In this document: piece by piece, positions 35,471 to 46,269 of the stretch | Numbering within the stretch: the first letter of the stretch is position 1 | How the letters are laid out: the number at the start of each line of letters is the position of its first letter | Origin: Micrasema longulum | Taxonomy: Eukaryota > Arthropoda > Insecta > Trichoptera > Brachycentridae | NCBI GenBank assembly: GCA_022494885.1 | Contig: JAGVSM010000517.1 | Coordinates: 62,001 to 126,000, forward strand | Reading direction: 5' to 3' | DNA length: 64,000 nt | The notes under the pieces: model-generated | What the model saw: only the letters and a program-made list of their open reading frames with translations | Told to the model about the DNA's origin: nothing | Database searches by the model: none | Made by a program: the position numbers and the translations under genes

Positions 35471-35669
35471 TTTTTTTTTAAAGATAACCCGCCAAGCCTC
35501 CATTTTAGAGGCTTGTCAGGAGGTAGGAAAAAGAGGAAGGAAGTTATGAAAAATACACCACAGCATCTAGACCAATTGAGAAAAAATTATTTCTTAGAAC
35601 TGGCGGAAATCGAACCCGCGACCCCAGTTTTACAGTGAGCCGTCTAACCAACTGCGCACAGCGCTTCTA
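35471..35669 (-). repeat. tRNA-derived SINE, family D
   Basis: The minus strand starts tagaagcgctgtgcgcagtt (A box GCGCAGTTGG), continues with a B box (gcgggttcgatttccgc) and closes the tRNA fold with ttcta pairing tagaa. A body follows, then the tail cctcctgacaagcctctaaa and ggcttggcgggttatc, then A-rich sequence. Because of the tail it is a SINE and not a tRNA gene. Confidence 0.8.
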
Positions 35670-35696
35670 GCAAACAAAACAACTATTCATTTATTA

Positions 35697-36305
35697 ATTA
35701 ATTAACAATATTTTGAGTTTGTCCAAATTTTTGTAGACAAGGACTGGATTCAACTCCCTGGGGAGCTGTTATATTAACATATTACAACAGAGATGAAAAA
35801 CATTTATAAAAGTCTAGGCATTACAGGGCTTATGACCTGTCAATGGCTGGTTGTGGCCACTTTACACACTGTGTAACATTCACCATTCTGTTTATATTTG
35901 AACATCTATATTCCTTCAATTCTTTCATCTGTTGATGTTTGTGAAGTTAAAGAGCTGAAACCTTTATTTATGCAGGTGAGATTCATCTAATTGAATTATT
36001 TCACCTACATACTAGGCAACGCCTAAAAAAATGTTATTTTTTCAATTTCTATACTTCTAAAGGTGAAATCTGATGAATCTCACCTGCATAAATAAAGGTT
36101 TCAGCTCTTTAACTTCACAAACATCAACAGATAAAGAATTGAAGGAATATAGATGTTCGAATATGGGCAGAATGGTGAATGTTACACAGTGTGTAAAGTG
36201 GCCACTTAAACCAGCCATTGACAGGTCATAAGCCCTGTAGATGCCTAGACTTCTATATTACCTTTTCTTAAATGTTCTTCATCTCTGTTGTAATATGTTA
36301 ATATT
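35697..36305. repeat. Foldback family F, copy F4 (complete long hairpin)
   Basis: A terminal block (35697-35768, inverse of the block in F3) is followed by arms 35771-36010 and 36058-36304 which mirror each other almost base by base: acaacagagatgaaaaacat, acagggcttatgacctgtca, ttgaacatctatattccttc, gtgaagttaaagagctgaaa and their complements. The loop is about 47 bases. The stem would be about 240 bp. No protein. Confidence 0.85.
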
Positions 36306-36309
36306 AATT

Positions 36310-36940
36310 AATTATTTGAACGTACAAGTATGTATGTTTTGTAAAAACATACATAATGAATTTTTATGCAAAGTGTTGAATATTTTTTCGTAAAGTTTCT
36401 TTATTTTTTTTTAACCGATGAACAGTGGGTGATGGTTCTGTATTGCTTAATTTTTACTTTCTTCTCTTTCTTTCACCATTATTTCATTTCGTTGTGCTTC
36501 CTTTGCACCCCGTCTCATCTGATTGGTCCATTGTGTTGTCTATTGTCGCAACATTCAAAATGTCATATTCCTAGAGAAAAGTTATCAGCGAAGCGAGAGA
36601 CGTGGCTATACTTTCATCTTCGCTATTGGATCGATTCGTAAAAGCTTTCTTTTTACTTTGGTATATTAAAAAACTTCTTCTGATTATTCATTTTGATAAT
36701 AAATATCATACATTGCATAAAAGATCCTCTCATTTCGACTATTCATAATTAATTCAGTAAAAAATAAGTACGATACGTCCTTTTCACAGATTTTGAAGGA
36801 GATTGATTTTAAAGATTTATGGGCTCTGAATTTTTTTGGTTAACAAGCCTAATTTTAGTGTTACTAGATGCATTGCACATTTGTTTCTCCAGGATTTTTG
36901 TTAACTGTAGCATGTTTACAGAAAATGCTGAAAAGTGACT
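36310..36940. other. AT-rich DNA without recognisable gene
   Basis: A 91-codon + strand frame at 36366-36641 is Phe/Leu-rich low complexity with no supporting features. Confidence 0.35.
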
Positions 36941-36944
36941 TTTT

Positions 36945-37720
36945 TTCCAAACTTCCCTGACATGTCATATTTTTCCATCTACTACTACTACTACTACTAC
37001 AACCATCATGCCATTTCCTTATCTGATCATGCCAGATTTTTTTTGGTCGTTCTCGTCTCAGGTTGCCGTTCATTTTCGCCATATATCTTGTTTTACCATT
37101 ATTTCGTCGTACATTCGTTCTACATGACCAAATCATCTCAGACACCCTTTCTTAATCATATCAATTATACTTGACTCAGATTTACACTCTCGCCTGATTT
37201 CATCATTCGTAACCCTGTTATACATTGATTTCCTACACATTCGTCTAAGAGATCGCATTTCAACCGCATTTACTAAGCTTTCATCCTTCCTCTGCTAGTT
37301 CAATGTTTTACTTTCATACATAAGTGTTGAGAGTAAAACTCCGTTTTGCACTGCCAGTTTAGCTTTGATTGACATAGTTTTATTAGAAATTACTGTGCTT
37401 AGTGCGCCGTTCATTTTGCTGCCCGCATTTACTCTCCTTTCAATATCTATTTCTACTCTTCCATCTCTTGAAAACATGCCTTCCAGATCCAAAGATCTTT
37501 CTTCTTGTTAAATACATTCATTGTTTACATTTATTATGCAGTCAGTAACCTCACTTCCCCTTTAAAATACCATCACTTTTGACATACTTTCATTCATCAC
37601 CAATTCGCTCTTCAGGCAAACATCACACATTCTAGAGACTATTTGTTGTAAATCCTCATTGCTGCTTGCTAACAGAACTGCATCATCAGCATACAACAAG
37701 CAGCTTACTAAAATTAGTTT
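36945..37720 (-). mobile_element. Degenerate LINE, family W (RTE-like), copy 3 with internal deletion
   Basis: The minus strand starts with the RT active site LLYADDAVLLASSNEDLQQI, continues MCDVCLKSELVMNESMSKVM, then LDLEGMFSRDGRVEIDIERR, VNAGSKMNGALSTVISNKTM, AKLAVQNGVLLSTLMYESKT, then a VEMRSLRRMC-type block and RRERPKKIWHDQIR. This is the RT palm and following region of a non-LTR element. RPKKIWHDQIR is joined directly to KWHDGCSSSSSS, the 3' terminal tag with a TAG/TAC triplet run, so the stretch seen between them in the copies at 38.1 and 49.7 kb is deleted. Stops and frameshifts are present. Confidence 0.75.
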
Positions 37721-38084
37721 TATTTTTTATATTTTGCTTGCCAACACTTAAATAATACCTAGTGTGGACTGTTATTTATGTATATCTATAAAGTGAAATG
37801 AAATTCTATACTTTAAAGAATATTAACAAATTAAGTACCCATATATATAATTTTTGTACCTGTCATTTAAAAGCCCTATTGACGTGTATAATATTAAATA
37901 AATTAATACTTGTAAATGTTAATAAGTTAATTATAAGTATGATGAAAGGATCAAACAAAGACGTCGAAATAAGACATGTTCAGTCATATTTCAACTGACA
38001 TGACATACTGTCTTTATTAACAGAGTAATAGTTGATAAAAATAGAATACGGCATATATTTTGCAGTATTTTATCGTAAATTTAT

Positions 38085-38312
38085 AGTCGCGTCAGACGAA
38101 GACGACCAAGAAAGACGTGACATGATTAGTTAAAAAGATTAATTAAAATATTAAGTCTGGTCATGTTAAAAGCAGGCAGAAGCTGAGGGCATATATGACA
38201 AGATGTATCAATGTGGAAGAAACTAGAAATGTATACTAGGAACTAGGACAGACGTGTGTGGCGGTCCATTCTCTCTGCTTACCCCTGCGGTAAATGGTGT
38301 GATGGTAGTAGT
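38085..38312 (+). mobile_element. LINE family W, 3' end fragment (copy 4)
   Basis: gacgaagacgaccaagaaag, gatgtatcaatgtggaagaa, gcggtccattctctctgctt and aatggtgtgatggtagtagt; coding remnant RRRPRKT then WCDGSSSS. Same order as the fragment at 49.69 kb. Confidence 0.6.
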
Positions 38313-39318
38313 AGTAACAAAAAACTTACATCTTTGAATAACGATATTTTTTTAATAAATTTCTTACAGAATATTTTTAATTTTTAACGGTCAAACAATC
38401 CAATTGGATATTTTTTAATTACAACGCAATACTCCAAGACTTTACTTTTATAACTCTTGTTCCTTTGTTCTTTACAGTTCTGTTTACTATTCATTATTTA
38501 TGCTTCAAGGAAAAATGTTTTCTTTGACTTTTTCTTACTATTTATATTTTCTTCGTGAAGCGCAACAACTTGCAATGAGGACAGGGAGAACTCCTTTGTT
38601 TCGCTATTGGAAAATCAATATTCAGGAGGTGAGTAAATTAAGACATTCAATGCTAATAACATTCATAAAATAATAACATTGTTAAATAAAATTTAATGAA
38701 ATCATGACAGTTCTGTAATAATTGTCATTTTATGAATAGAATCGTGAAACCATACTAGCTGCATCTCGGATTTAGTAAATCCTTGCGTCGCCTTCAACAA
38801 TTAAGAAATTGACAAATCACGACGCAAATGCAAGCATTTGTGTGAGAAAGACGTATACCTAAATTATTTCCTTAATTCATATTTCTGTGTAACTCATTTT
38901 CTTAGCTATGATACTAACTGTCCATTTACTATCCGTGGTGCTGTCTTAGGTTCTGTCGAATATACAGTTCTAGTGGCTTTCATTCCGTAATCAATTCTGC
39001 GTGTTGATACTGTCCAATCAATTCAACCTCACTGGATCAAAGCGGGGGAGTCGAGTATTATTAAAATTATTTACTCCATATTTTTTGGTTTTTTAAAAAT
39101 AACAGTAAGAAACATTTACTTTTGCTTTTTTAAAATTTTTAAAATTGCTCTTTGTAAATTCAAAATATACATAATCTTCTTCTCTGGTCTCAATCCTGGG
39201 ATTGACTGGCAGCAATCACATAATACAACGGCCGATTTCACCCTATATTCATGAGCATTTGGCGAGCCAACAATTTTTTTTTTTTACGAAAAAGAAAAAC
39301 ACTTGAGTTTTTATTATT
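38313..39318. other. AT-rich DNA without recognisable gene
   Basis: No supported feature. A poly-T run lies near 39275. Confidence 0.4.
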
Positions 39319-39319
39319 T

Positions 39320-39470
39320 ACTCAAATATAAAACATTTTCAGACCATTTTCTAAAAGTCGTCAGTAACTTGTACTGGAAAAATGGAAATCGAGTTGTGGT
39401 AGAGTGGGATTTGAGCCTCGGACCTTCGGTCCGTGAGTCCACAATACTACCACCGGACCACAACCCCCAA
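39320..39470 (-). repeat. tRNA-derived SINE, family A, copy 5
   Basis: The minus strand reads gggggttgtggtccggtggt, gtccgaggctcaaatcccac (B box decayed) and cgatttccatttttccagta, with the shared body to about 39320. Confidence 0.7.
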
Positions 39471-39644
39471 AAATACACAAATGAGTACGCGAAAACATGA
39501 TAAAATAGTTGCACGATCATAAACACATTCAATTTTTTACTATCGTTACGCAGCATTACGATAAAATTTTTCTTCAACCAATTGATATGACTAATCCATT
39601 TTAAAAAAATGCGATTGAGGACATACTATAATAATGTGTCCTCA

Positions 39645-40620
39645 TATTTTTTTACGCCGCACTAGACCAGGTGTTCTAATTACAATGGTGAATGAGGATG
39701 CAAATTTGGAGATTCCAAAAATAAGTCTCGCTGCAGCATTTAATACAGCCTGTAGGCGAGTGATTTTATTCATCGGTAGACCTGCGTAGATACCATTACA
39801 ATAATCGACTCTAGACACTACAAACGCATTTATTAATTGACGGGCGGCATCAACTGGCAAATTTTTGCGTATGCATTTAATTTGTCTCAGCTGGTAAAAG
39901 CATGAACTTATCGTTCTACTAATTTGAGCGTCAAGAGAAATGTCAGAATTAAGGATGACGCCCAGTAGTTTAACGATGGGTAAAGCGGTACTCTTTACAT
40001 CGGGTAGTGCCGTATCCTGAATCAAATTATGTCGTCTGGCTGAAGCCATCCATAGTTGTTCCGTTTTAGATGGATTAAGTGTTTGTCTATTTTCAGCCAT
40101 CCAGTTTCCTATTTTCTCAATGCATCCATTAATCAAATCAACAAGCACATTTCTCTCGCTCGGTTTACAATAAAAATAAATCTGCGTATCATCTGCATAG
40201 CAGTGAGACCACAATCCACATTATTTGATAATATTCTCTATATCTTTGGTGTACAAAGGATAGAGGAGTGGTCCGAGTACTGATCCTTGGGGTACTTCAG
40301 TAGACACCTTAAAGTTAAATGAGCTATTACCCTTGAAAACAACTGCATATTCTCTTTCATTGAGATATGAACTGAACTACATATGTGCCTGATCACGGAT
40401 ACCATAAGTTTTTTAAAGACAATCAAGCAAAATGTTATGGTCTACAGTATCAAATGCAGCACTCATGTTCAAAAGAGCCAACAACACCAGATTAGCAGAG
40501 TCTACCGCCGTTATAATGTCAGACAGCACTCTTATCACTCCTGTCTCCGTAGAATGAAAACGTCGGTATGCCGATTGCCTTACCGAAAATAATGAATTCT
40601 GCTCGATATTATTAACGAGC
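39645..40620 (-). mobile_element. CR1/L2-like LINE, RT fragment and 3' tail
   Basis: The minus strand reads VRQSAYRRFHSTET, LALLNMSAAFDTVDHNILLD, then after breaks TEVPQGSVLGPLLYPLYTKD, then CYADDTQIYFYCKPSE (RT active site YADD), NPSKTEQLWMAS, LGVILNSDISLDAQI, SRVDYCNGIYAGLP, and LQAVLNAAARLIFG. These are RT motifs 3-7 of the CR1/L2 lineage (AAFDTVDH, PQGSVLGP, YADDTQ, LGV). A continuous 190-codon frame remains at 39642-40214. The frame then runs straight into a 3' tail (ccattgtaattagaacacct, ggtctagtgcggcg, poly-A), so the ORF end is deleted. Confidence 0.85.
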
Positions 40621-42530
40621 CTATAATTTATTTTTTTTTTAAACGGTATTTACTTCCGGACTGTCAACATTCTTGGCAGACTAGACTGCGGTTGTTTAAC
40701 CTTTAAAGCGCAAGTTTTTAGTGAATATTAATTAAGCATAATAAAAATTAAAAAAATACATGCCTGCAACTGTTGCTTAGATTAAACATCAATAACTGTT
40801 TCTTTTTCAAGAGAATTGATAATTTTCTTTCATTTCAAGACTAACCACCGTGCATTTGTTAATGTGATATATTATTTTTAGAACAAAAAATAATTTCATT
40901 TTTTTTTATTTTATGTTGATAAACAATAGCAATTATATACGGATCAAAAAACTAATTGTGATAAAATCAGTTTAACAATAAACAAATGAAAACAATATAT
41001 TCGAGAATTGAAGACGACGAACGCGAACGCGCGGCGGTCAATTTTACTTCTTGTCTGATCTGATCTTGTCAAGCCATCGAGCAAACGCGACAACTTCATA
41101 ACAATGAAGAATTTCAGTGCTATGGAAAATTGGATGTAAAAAATGTTTTCTTACACGTGGTAAAAATTGAAACTTTTAATTGTATCGCAAAATTTATCTC
41201 AAATGCATGAAAAAAATTAACTGCTCTATATGACTTCACATTTTTTTTTTTAATTAGACAAAAATTGGGTGTTGTGATAGATTTCCGGGAAGCCAATCAA
41301 CCAATTAAAACAACTAACCTTTTATTTTATATCTGATGCCCTCACATTGTGGTTATTCTAGTTTCAAAGCCAAACAGGCTTCTTAATCAAATTTGTGTAG
41401 CTTTTATTCCGGTCGGTAGAAAAAACAAAAAATAATGAAAAAAAAAAGTTGTTACATATTTATTTTTTTATAAACTTTTAATTTTTTTGATAGTGCATTA
41501 GATTTTTTTTTTTAATCCACTGAACTTTCTTATTAGTAAGTTTTAAGATCACTTTCCGACTACGTTAAATGAGCAAAAAGGACAATAATGAACAGAATAT
41601 TGTATAAAGTATAGCCCTGATCGTAAGTGATTTCAAAATAATCCACTTTTAGCATTGCGCATTAAGGGGTTGAGTCTCACATTATCACAAAACTTTAACC
41701 TATGTAGGAGTCCCGGACTGTGCGCAAAATTATCACCCCCGCGGTATTTTAAAACAGCTTTCAAAAAGAAAGTTTGTACGACTTTTCGCCAGGCGTATTG
41801 TTTGCTTTGATAATACTTGAACTTTTAGCAACTTCAAGTTAACCATTGAAATCCATAACTTTGAAGCAATGATTACACACTCTAAGCTCTATATAATAAT
41901 TATTACACTATGCAGGTTAATTATGCTGCTTTAATTATTTGTCCTGCTCTGCAGTTTTCCAAGTATTTTTTTATTTTTATATAAACCGCAATTTAACATT
42001 TTTCGTCATCTTCTTCTTACTCAAGCGAAGTGGATTCCCTGTAGTCTTCCCATCTTTTGGGAGATGTTCCTGGAGGACAGGTCCCGTACGGTTAATTATA
42101 TCGTGCAATATTAGGCAGTCTGGTGGTGTCCATCTTTTGGGCATGACCGTACCAATTTCTCCTTCGTTGTCTACTCCATCTTAAGATGTCTTCAGCCTCT
42201 CATATCTCTCTTAATTAAAAAAATTATCATAAATAATTCAACATGACAAGACAATAATATATCATCGCTGTTCAGGAAAAGGTCACAAACCCAAAACACG
42301 TAATTTAAAAAAATCGCATTTCGAAAGTCTGGATTTGAGGGAAGTGACTTTGACTTTGCCACGCTACTCTTTACTAGGTTAATAAATTTAAGCAGAAAAT
42401 ATTTACAAGTAAAAAAAAGTTATATTATTACCGAGTAATCTCTTGACATTCCATTTAATATTTTATTTATTTATCAAAAACATACAAAAAGTGAGTAACT
42501 TTAAGATTTTACCTGAACAGCGACGATGTT
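40621..42530. other. AT-rich DNA without recognisable gene
   Basis: A small CpG-rich patch is at about 41018-41040 (aacgcgaacgcgcggcggtc). 42000-42200 (gtggattccctgtagtcttc, tttgggcatgaccgtacca) has the look of a minus-strand LINE remnant, but I could not read convincing motifs. Confidence 0.35.
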
Positions 42531-42543
42531 TTATTTTTATTAA

Positions 42544-43154
42544 CTCTTGTGTGGCTGTGATGTCACACTAGTCGACATAGGACACAAGACTTGATATATC
42601 TCTCTTATTTTTTAAAATGATGAATTCGTATTTTTTGTAATCTTCAAATGGACATTTTCACACCAGATTTGGAAAGTGAATTTCGTATAACTATGCTGGA
42701 TGTTAATACAAAAAAATATTTATCCTCGCTACGCGAAAAAAGAGTTTCCGCTAATTCAGCATCACATATGTATAAGAAAGAGCACGAAGATAGAACTCAT
42801 CACAAGGAAGACAGAAACGCTGTTCTATGGCCAGTGTTAGTGTGAAAGAGACAAAAACAAAAATAAGTAAAGTGTAAAATAGATTCAGATTTCAGCCGGT
42901 TGATAACAGTGATGGGAAACGCACGCGCGTAATCTGAGCGGCGTATTTATGATTATTAATTTATTTTACTATAACAGGGCTAAATTATATGTTTTTTTGC
43001 ATAAGTAATGGAAAGGGGATTATTAAACAGTATGTCTCCATGTTTTTTTTTTTTTTTCAATTTTTGAACATTAAATTATTCCGTCTTTTACTAGTGGTAA
43101 CACGATGTTACATCACCGCGTGCAAAAGGATGATTTACCACAGTCTTTTAAGAG
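42544..43154. mobile_element. piggyBac-like MITE, copy 2
   Basis: TTAA at 42540-42543 and 43155-43158. The left end CTCTTGTGTGGCTGTG and the complement of the right end CTCTTAAAAGACTGTG are inverted repeats. The body is shared with copy 1 (23896-24481) at high similarity over most of its length, including gagcggcgtatttatg and ttttactagtggtaacacga. A subterminal palindrome gtaacacgatgttac lies near the right end. Confidence 0.8.
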
Positions 43155-43477
43155 TTAATCAATGTATATTGTACGTACCTACATGCGCTGTTATCAGGAA
43201 AAAAACAGAATCAGCAAAATATGTATAAAAGGAAGGAAAGGGGTACGTTCGAATATTTTATTATGTTAATATATATGTACATATGTACCGACGTGAGTGA
43301 ATATTTATGAGTTTCTCCGTGTATCTTAATAAAATAGGGGTAGTTCCGTACGCGACACGTGCGGGGTTCTTACGGATGATATTCGTACGGCATTTCAAGC
43401 GCTTTTCAGGCTTTCAAAACATCGTCCATATTATTTCTTTCACACGTGTTCTTATCTGTCAGCACTTTGATTATATC

Positions 43478-43512
43478 CACACCTGATGGTGCATAGAGCG
43501 CTTTTTTCCTTT
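43478..43512 (-). repeat. SINE family B tail fragment
   Basis: cctgatggtgcatagagcgc matches the complement of the family B 3' end (gcactgcatt side: ggtgcatagggcactg). Confidence 0.35.
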
Positions 43513-43785
43513 CTTTTGTCAAGATTTTTAACTGAGATAATCCATCGATTCGAAAACTTTAGTCCATTTCTGGTTCTATTGCTCATACAGAACTTTAATT
43601 TTTATCCACCAGGACATAGAAAATTTTTTATATAAAATTTAAACGGTGAGTTAAATAAAAAATGTTTTGAGTGTGTCAGAATGCTTGTAGAAATGCTGGA
43701 TTTCCTTCCTAGGCAGTTATTTAGATCTAAATTGATTGCAATTCAGAAGGGAAACATTTTAAAGATGTAATATGAATTATGTATC

Positions 43786-43905
43786 GGGTTGTGGTCCCGT
43801 GGCTAGTGTTGTGGACTCACAAGTCAGAGGTCTAAAGTTCGAACCTCACTCTACCACAACTTGATTTTCATTTTCTGAAAGTGAGTTATTTGCAACTGGT
43901 AAACA
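43786..43905 (+). repeat. tRNA-derived SINE, family A, copy 6
   Basis: gggttgtggtcccgtggcta (A box region), aagttcgaacctcactctac (B box), accacaacttgattttcatt and gtgagttatttgcaac. It is the only + strand copy of the family. Confidence 0.8.
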
Positions 43906-43979
43906 ATGGCCACAAAAATTTTAATATTTGGAAGTATAATAACGCTGATATTTATTGTTCATTCTTCCAAAATATTATT

Positions 43980-44095
43980 ATTATCGAGTCCTGTAAATGC
44001 CTAGACTTCCATATTCTCATCTCGAACATGTTTTCCCTCTCTGTTGCAACAAATTTGGTGTGTAAAATAATCACCTAAACCGTCCAATTACAGGT
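43980..44095. repeat. Foldback family F fragment (F5)
   Basis: gtaaatgcctagacttccat, attctcatctcgaacatgtt and ctctctgttgcaac match the outer right arm of family F; the inner arm follows only as ccaattacaggtcatta. Confidence 0.5.
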
Positions 44096-44149
44096 CATTA
44101 TTCTCAATTCAAAAGATATCATATCCTTTTTATAAGGATTATTTCAATT

Positions 44150-44735
44150 TATTTATTTATTATATTTATGACCTTGGCTAATAACACCACTTACAAGAAG
44201 AAACATATTTGTACAAGAAAAAATATTTAATACAAAAACTCTGCTACATGTATTCAAACACTGTTGAAATACATGTAGCAATGACAAACAAGGACAATAA
44301 TAAAATGGTTTACAGTTTATTAAAAAAAAAATCTTCATATTATACGACTTTGAGCAAAGCCATGCCAATCCTTCTTCGTCCCACGCTTCTGAGTTAATGG
44401 CAAAGAAATCTACAAAAAGCGGAAAGATCTATCCCATAGTATTCCAAGTCATGCTACCAATTCACTAATGTACACATTCTGGACATGGGGGCAAACAAAC
44501 AAGAGTTGCTCATAGAAGATTTAATATATAAATATTATTTTATTATAATATCATAATCTAGTCTTCTCTAACTACTGCTACTTCTAGAGTAATTGTTTTA
44601 TTTTTATTTAATATTTTTATAAATGATAATACCAATGTTTTTTTTCAAATACAAAATTATGGCTTTTTGCTGGTGACAACAATATATTTAAAATTATCGA
44701 TTCTCCCGATTGTTGTATTATTTTCCTATAGGAAA
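44150..44735. other. AT-rich DNA with a short hairpin
   Basis: gctacatgtatt (44243-44254) and aatacatgtagc (44268-44279) form a 12-bp stem. A ttatttatttattatattta tract at 44150 suggests the 3' end of a minus-strand retroelement, but no coding motifs are readable. Confidence 0.4.
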
Positions 44736-44739
44736 TAAA

Positions 44740-45645
44740 TTGTTTTAATGAACGGTGCAAAATTATTTTCTTCAACTTAACATTGACAAATGTAAAATAA
44801 CATCTTTCTCGCCTAAAAAAAATCTTTTCAATTCAACAACAAACTAACAAAAATATTTCCCTTTTAATGGTTTCACCAATAAAGAATCTCAGTATTACTT
44901 GGTCATGTTTAAAAAATCTCTCAAACTTCTTGGTTTTATTAATAGAGTAACGACGGACTTGAAAAATATTAATACCATCAAAACTCTTTACTGCTCACTA
45001 GTTGAACCCCATCTAGAATATGCTTCTCCAATTTGGTCTCCATTCTATAGGACTAATATTGACCATATCGAGGCTGTCCAACAACATTTTCTTAGAAAAG
45101 TGGCATAGTTGCTCGGATTGTAAAAGGGTAAATGTTCCTTTTTTAAAATAGAGCAATCCTTTAATTCTGTCTTTATTATAGACACGTAGAACTGAGATGG
45201 ACCTTGTATGCATTTTCAAAATACTTAATGCTATGTGATGTCCCATCTCTGTTGCAATCAATATTTTTCCACATTCCCAACCATATCGCCAGAAGTCAAC
45301 ATATACTATTTATTAAATCTTTAAGGAGCAACTTTTGCATTAATGCCCCAATGACCAGAATGTATAGATTAGTCAATTCGTCACATAACTTGGAATTTGG
45401 GATATTTCTTACTGGTTTTTGTAGATCTCTTTGCCAATAAAACAGCGTGGGATAAAGATGGATTAACATGGTTTAGCTCGAAGTCTTATACATTTATCGT
45501 GTTAATTAATAAATTGTAAACCAATATTTTATTGCCGTTGTTTGTCTTTGCTAAACAGTTTTATATATTTTTTTGTTTAGTTTCTTCTATATTCTTCATG
45601 TAACTGTTGTAATTAGTTTAGGCCGTATGTATAGTAAATAAATAA
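44740..45645 (+). mobile_element. Jockey-type LINE, C-terminal part and 3' end
   Basis: LNIDKCKITSFSPKK (post-RT block), then SLKLLGFINRVTTDLKN, KTLYCSLVEPHLEYASPIWS and IEAVQQHFLRKVA are the standard thumb region of Jockey-like non-LTR elements (LGFI, LVxxxLEYAS-x-W, IExVQxxFLR). Then come degenerate blocks such as RRTEMDLVCIFKILNAM. It ends in tagtaaataaataaatc near 45645. Stops and frameshifts show it is dead. Confidence 0.75.
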
Positions 45646-45739
45646 ATCAATATAATATCTAATGTGAAGTACCTGCATAAATTGAGACATTTCTTTTATT
45701 TATGAAGGCACTGCACATAAGTCTTTTTTTTTAAAGAGT

Positions 45740-46190
45740 CGGTGATACATTTCTGTTCATGTGGTTACAAGAGGAGATCCCAGCAGAATGCTGGTACTAC
45801 GTGCTCCTATAATTTGAATTACTTTAAAGCAAAAACATGTTCGACTTTTTCTCAGAGAAATTTCTCTTTTGGGGCCTCAAGGGTGTTCAACGACCTGGAT
45901 GAACATATGTTGTCTTCCAAAACGAAAGCCATTTTCAGGAGAGGTGTACAAGTTTGGATTTTGTCTAAGGAAAGAGACCATGGCAGGAGACTCCTGCAAG
46001 ATATTGCATAGATTTATATACTATTAAGCTTACGGTCCAGGTGTTTGAAATATGTATTTATGTAAAAAAAAAAATTTTTTTATTTTCGCTATTGCTCAAT
46101 AATGTGCATGGCTTCATTTTCAATTATGTTGTATCCCAACTCAACGTAGTGCTTTTGATCTTATAGAGTTAGAGATACATTTTTTCGGTA
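45740..46190 (+). mobile_element. LINE 3' end fragment, family R, copy 2
   Basis: An open frame reads CGYKRRSQQNAGTT, FSFGASRVFNDLDEHMLSSK, FRRGVQVWILSKERDHGRRL, then a stop at about 46010 and the same 3' flank as copy 1 (tgtatcccaactcaacgtag, atagagttagagatac). This gives more of the ORF than copy 1. The pattern resembles the C-terminus of LINE ORF2 proteins. Confidence 0.5.
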
Positions 46191-46269
46191 ATATATATGA
46201 ATTGGTATGAATAAAAAAATTGAATAAAACAAAATTTCATGTTGACATGTTCAATATATTTTAAAATAA

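Noticed and set aside
35585..35669. Possible genuine tRNA gene on the minus strand
   Set aside because: Head folds tRNA-like, but it is followed by a SINE body and tail found in three other places, so it is a SINE head.
36864..37145. Poly-serine protein frame (minus strand)
   Set aside because: The Ser run is the TAC/GTA triplet tag at the LINE 3' end; the frame is part of a decayed LINE.
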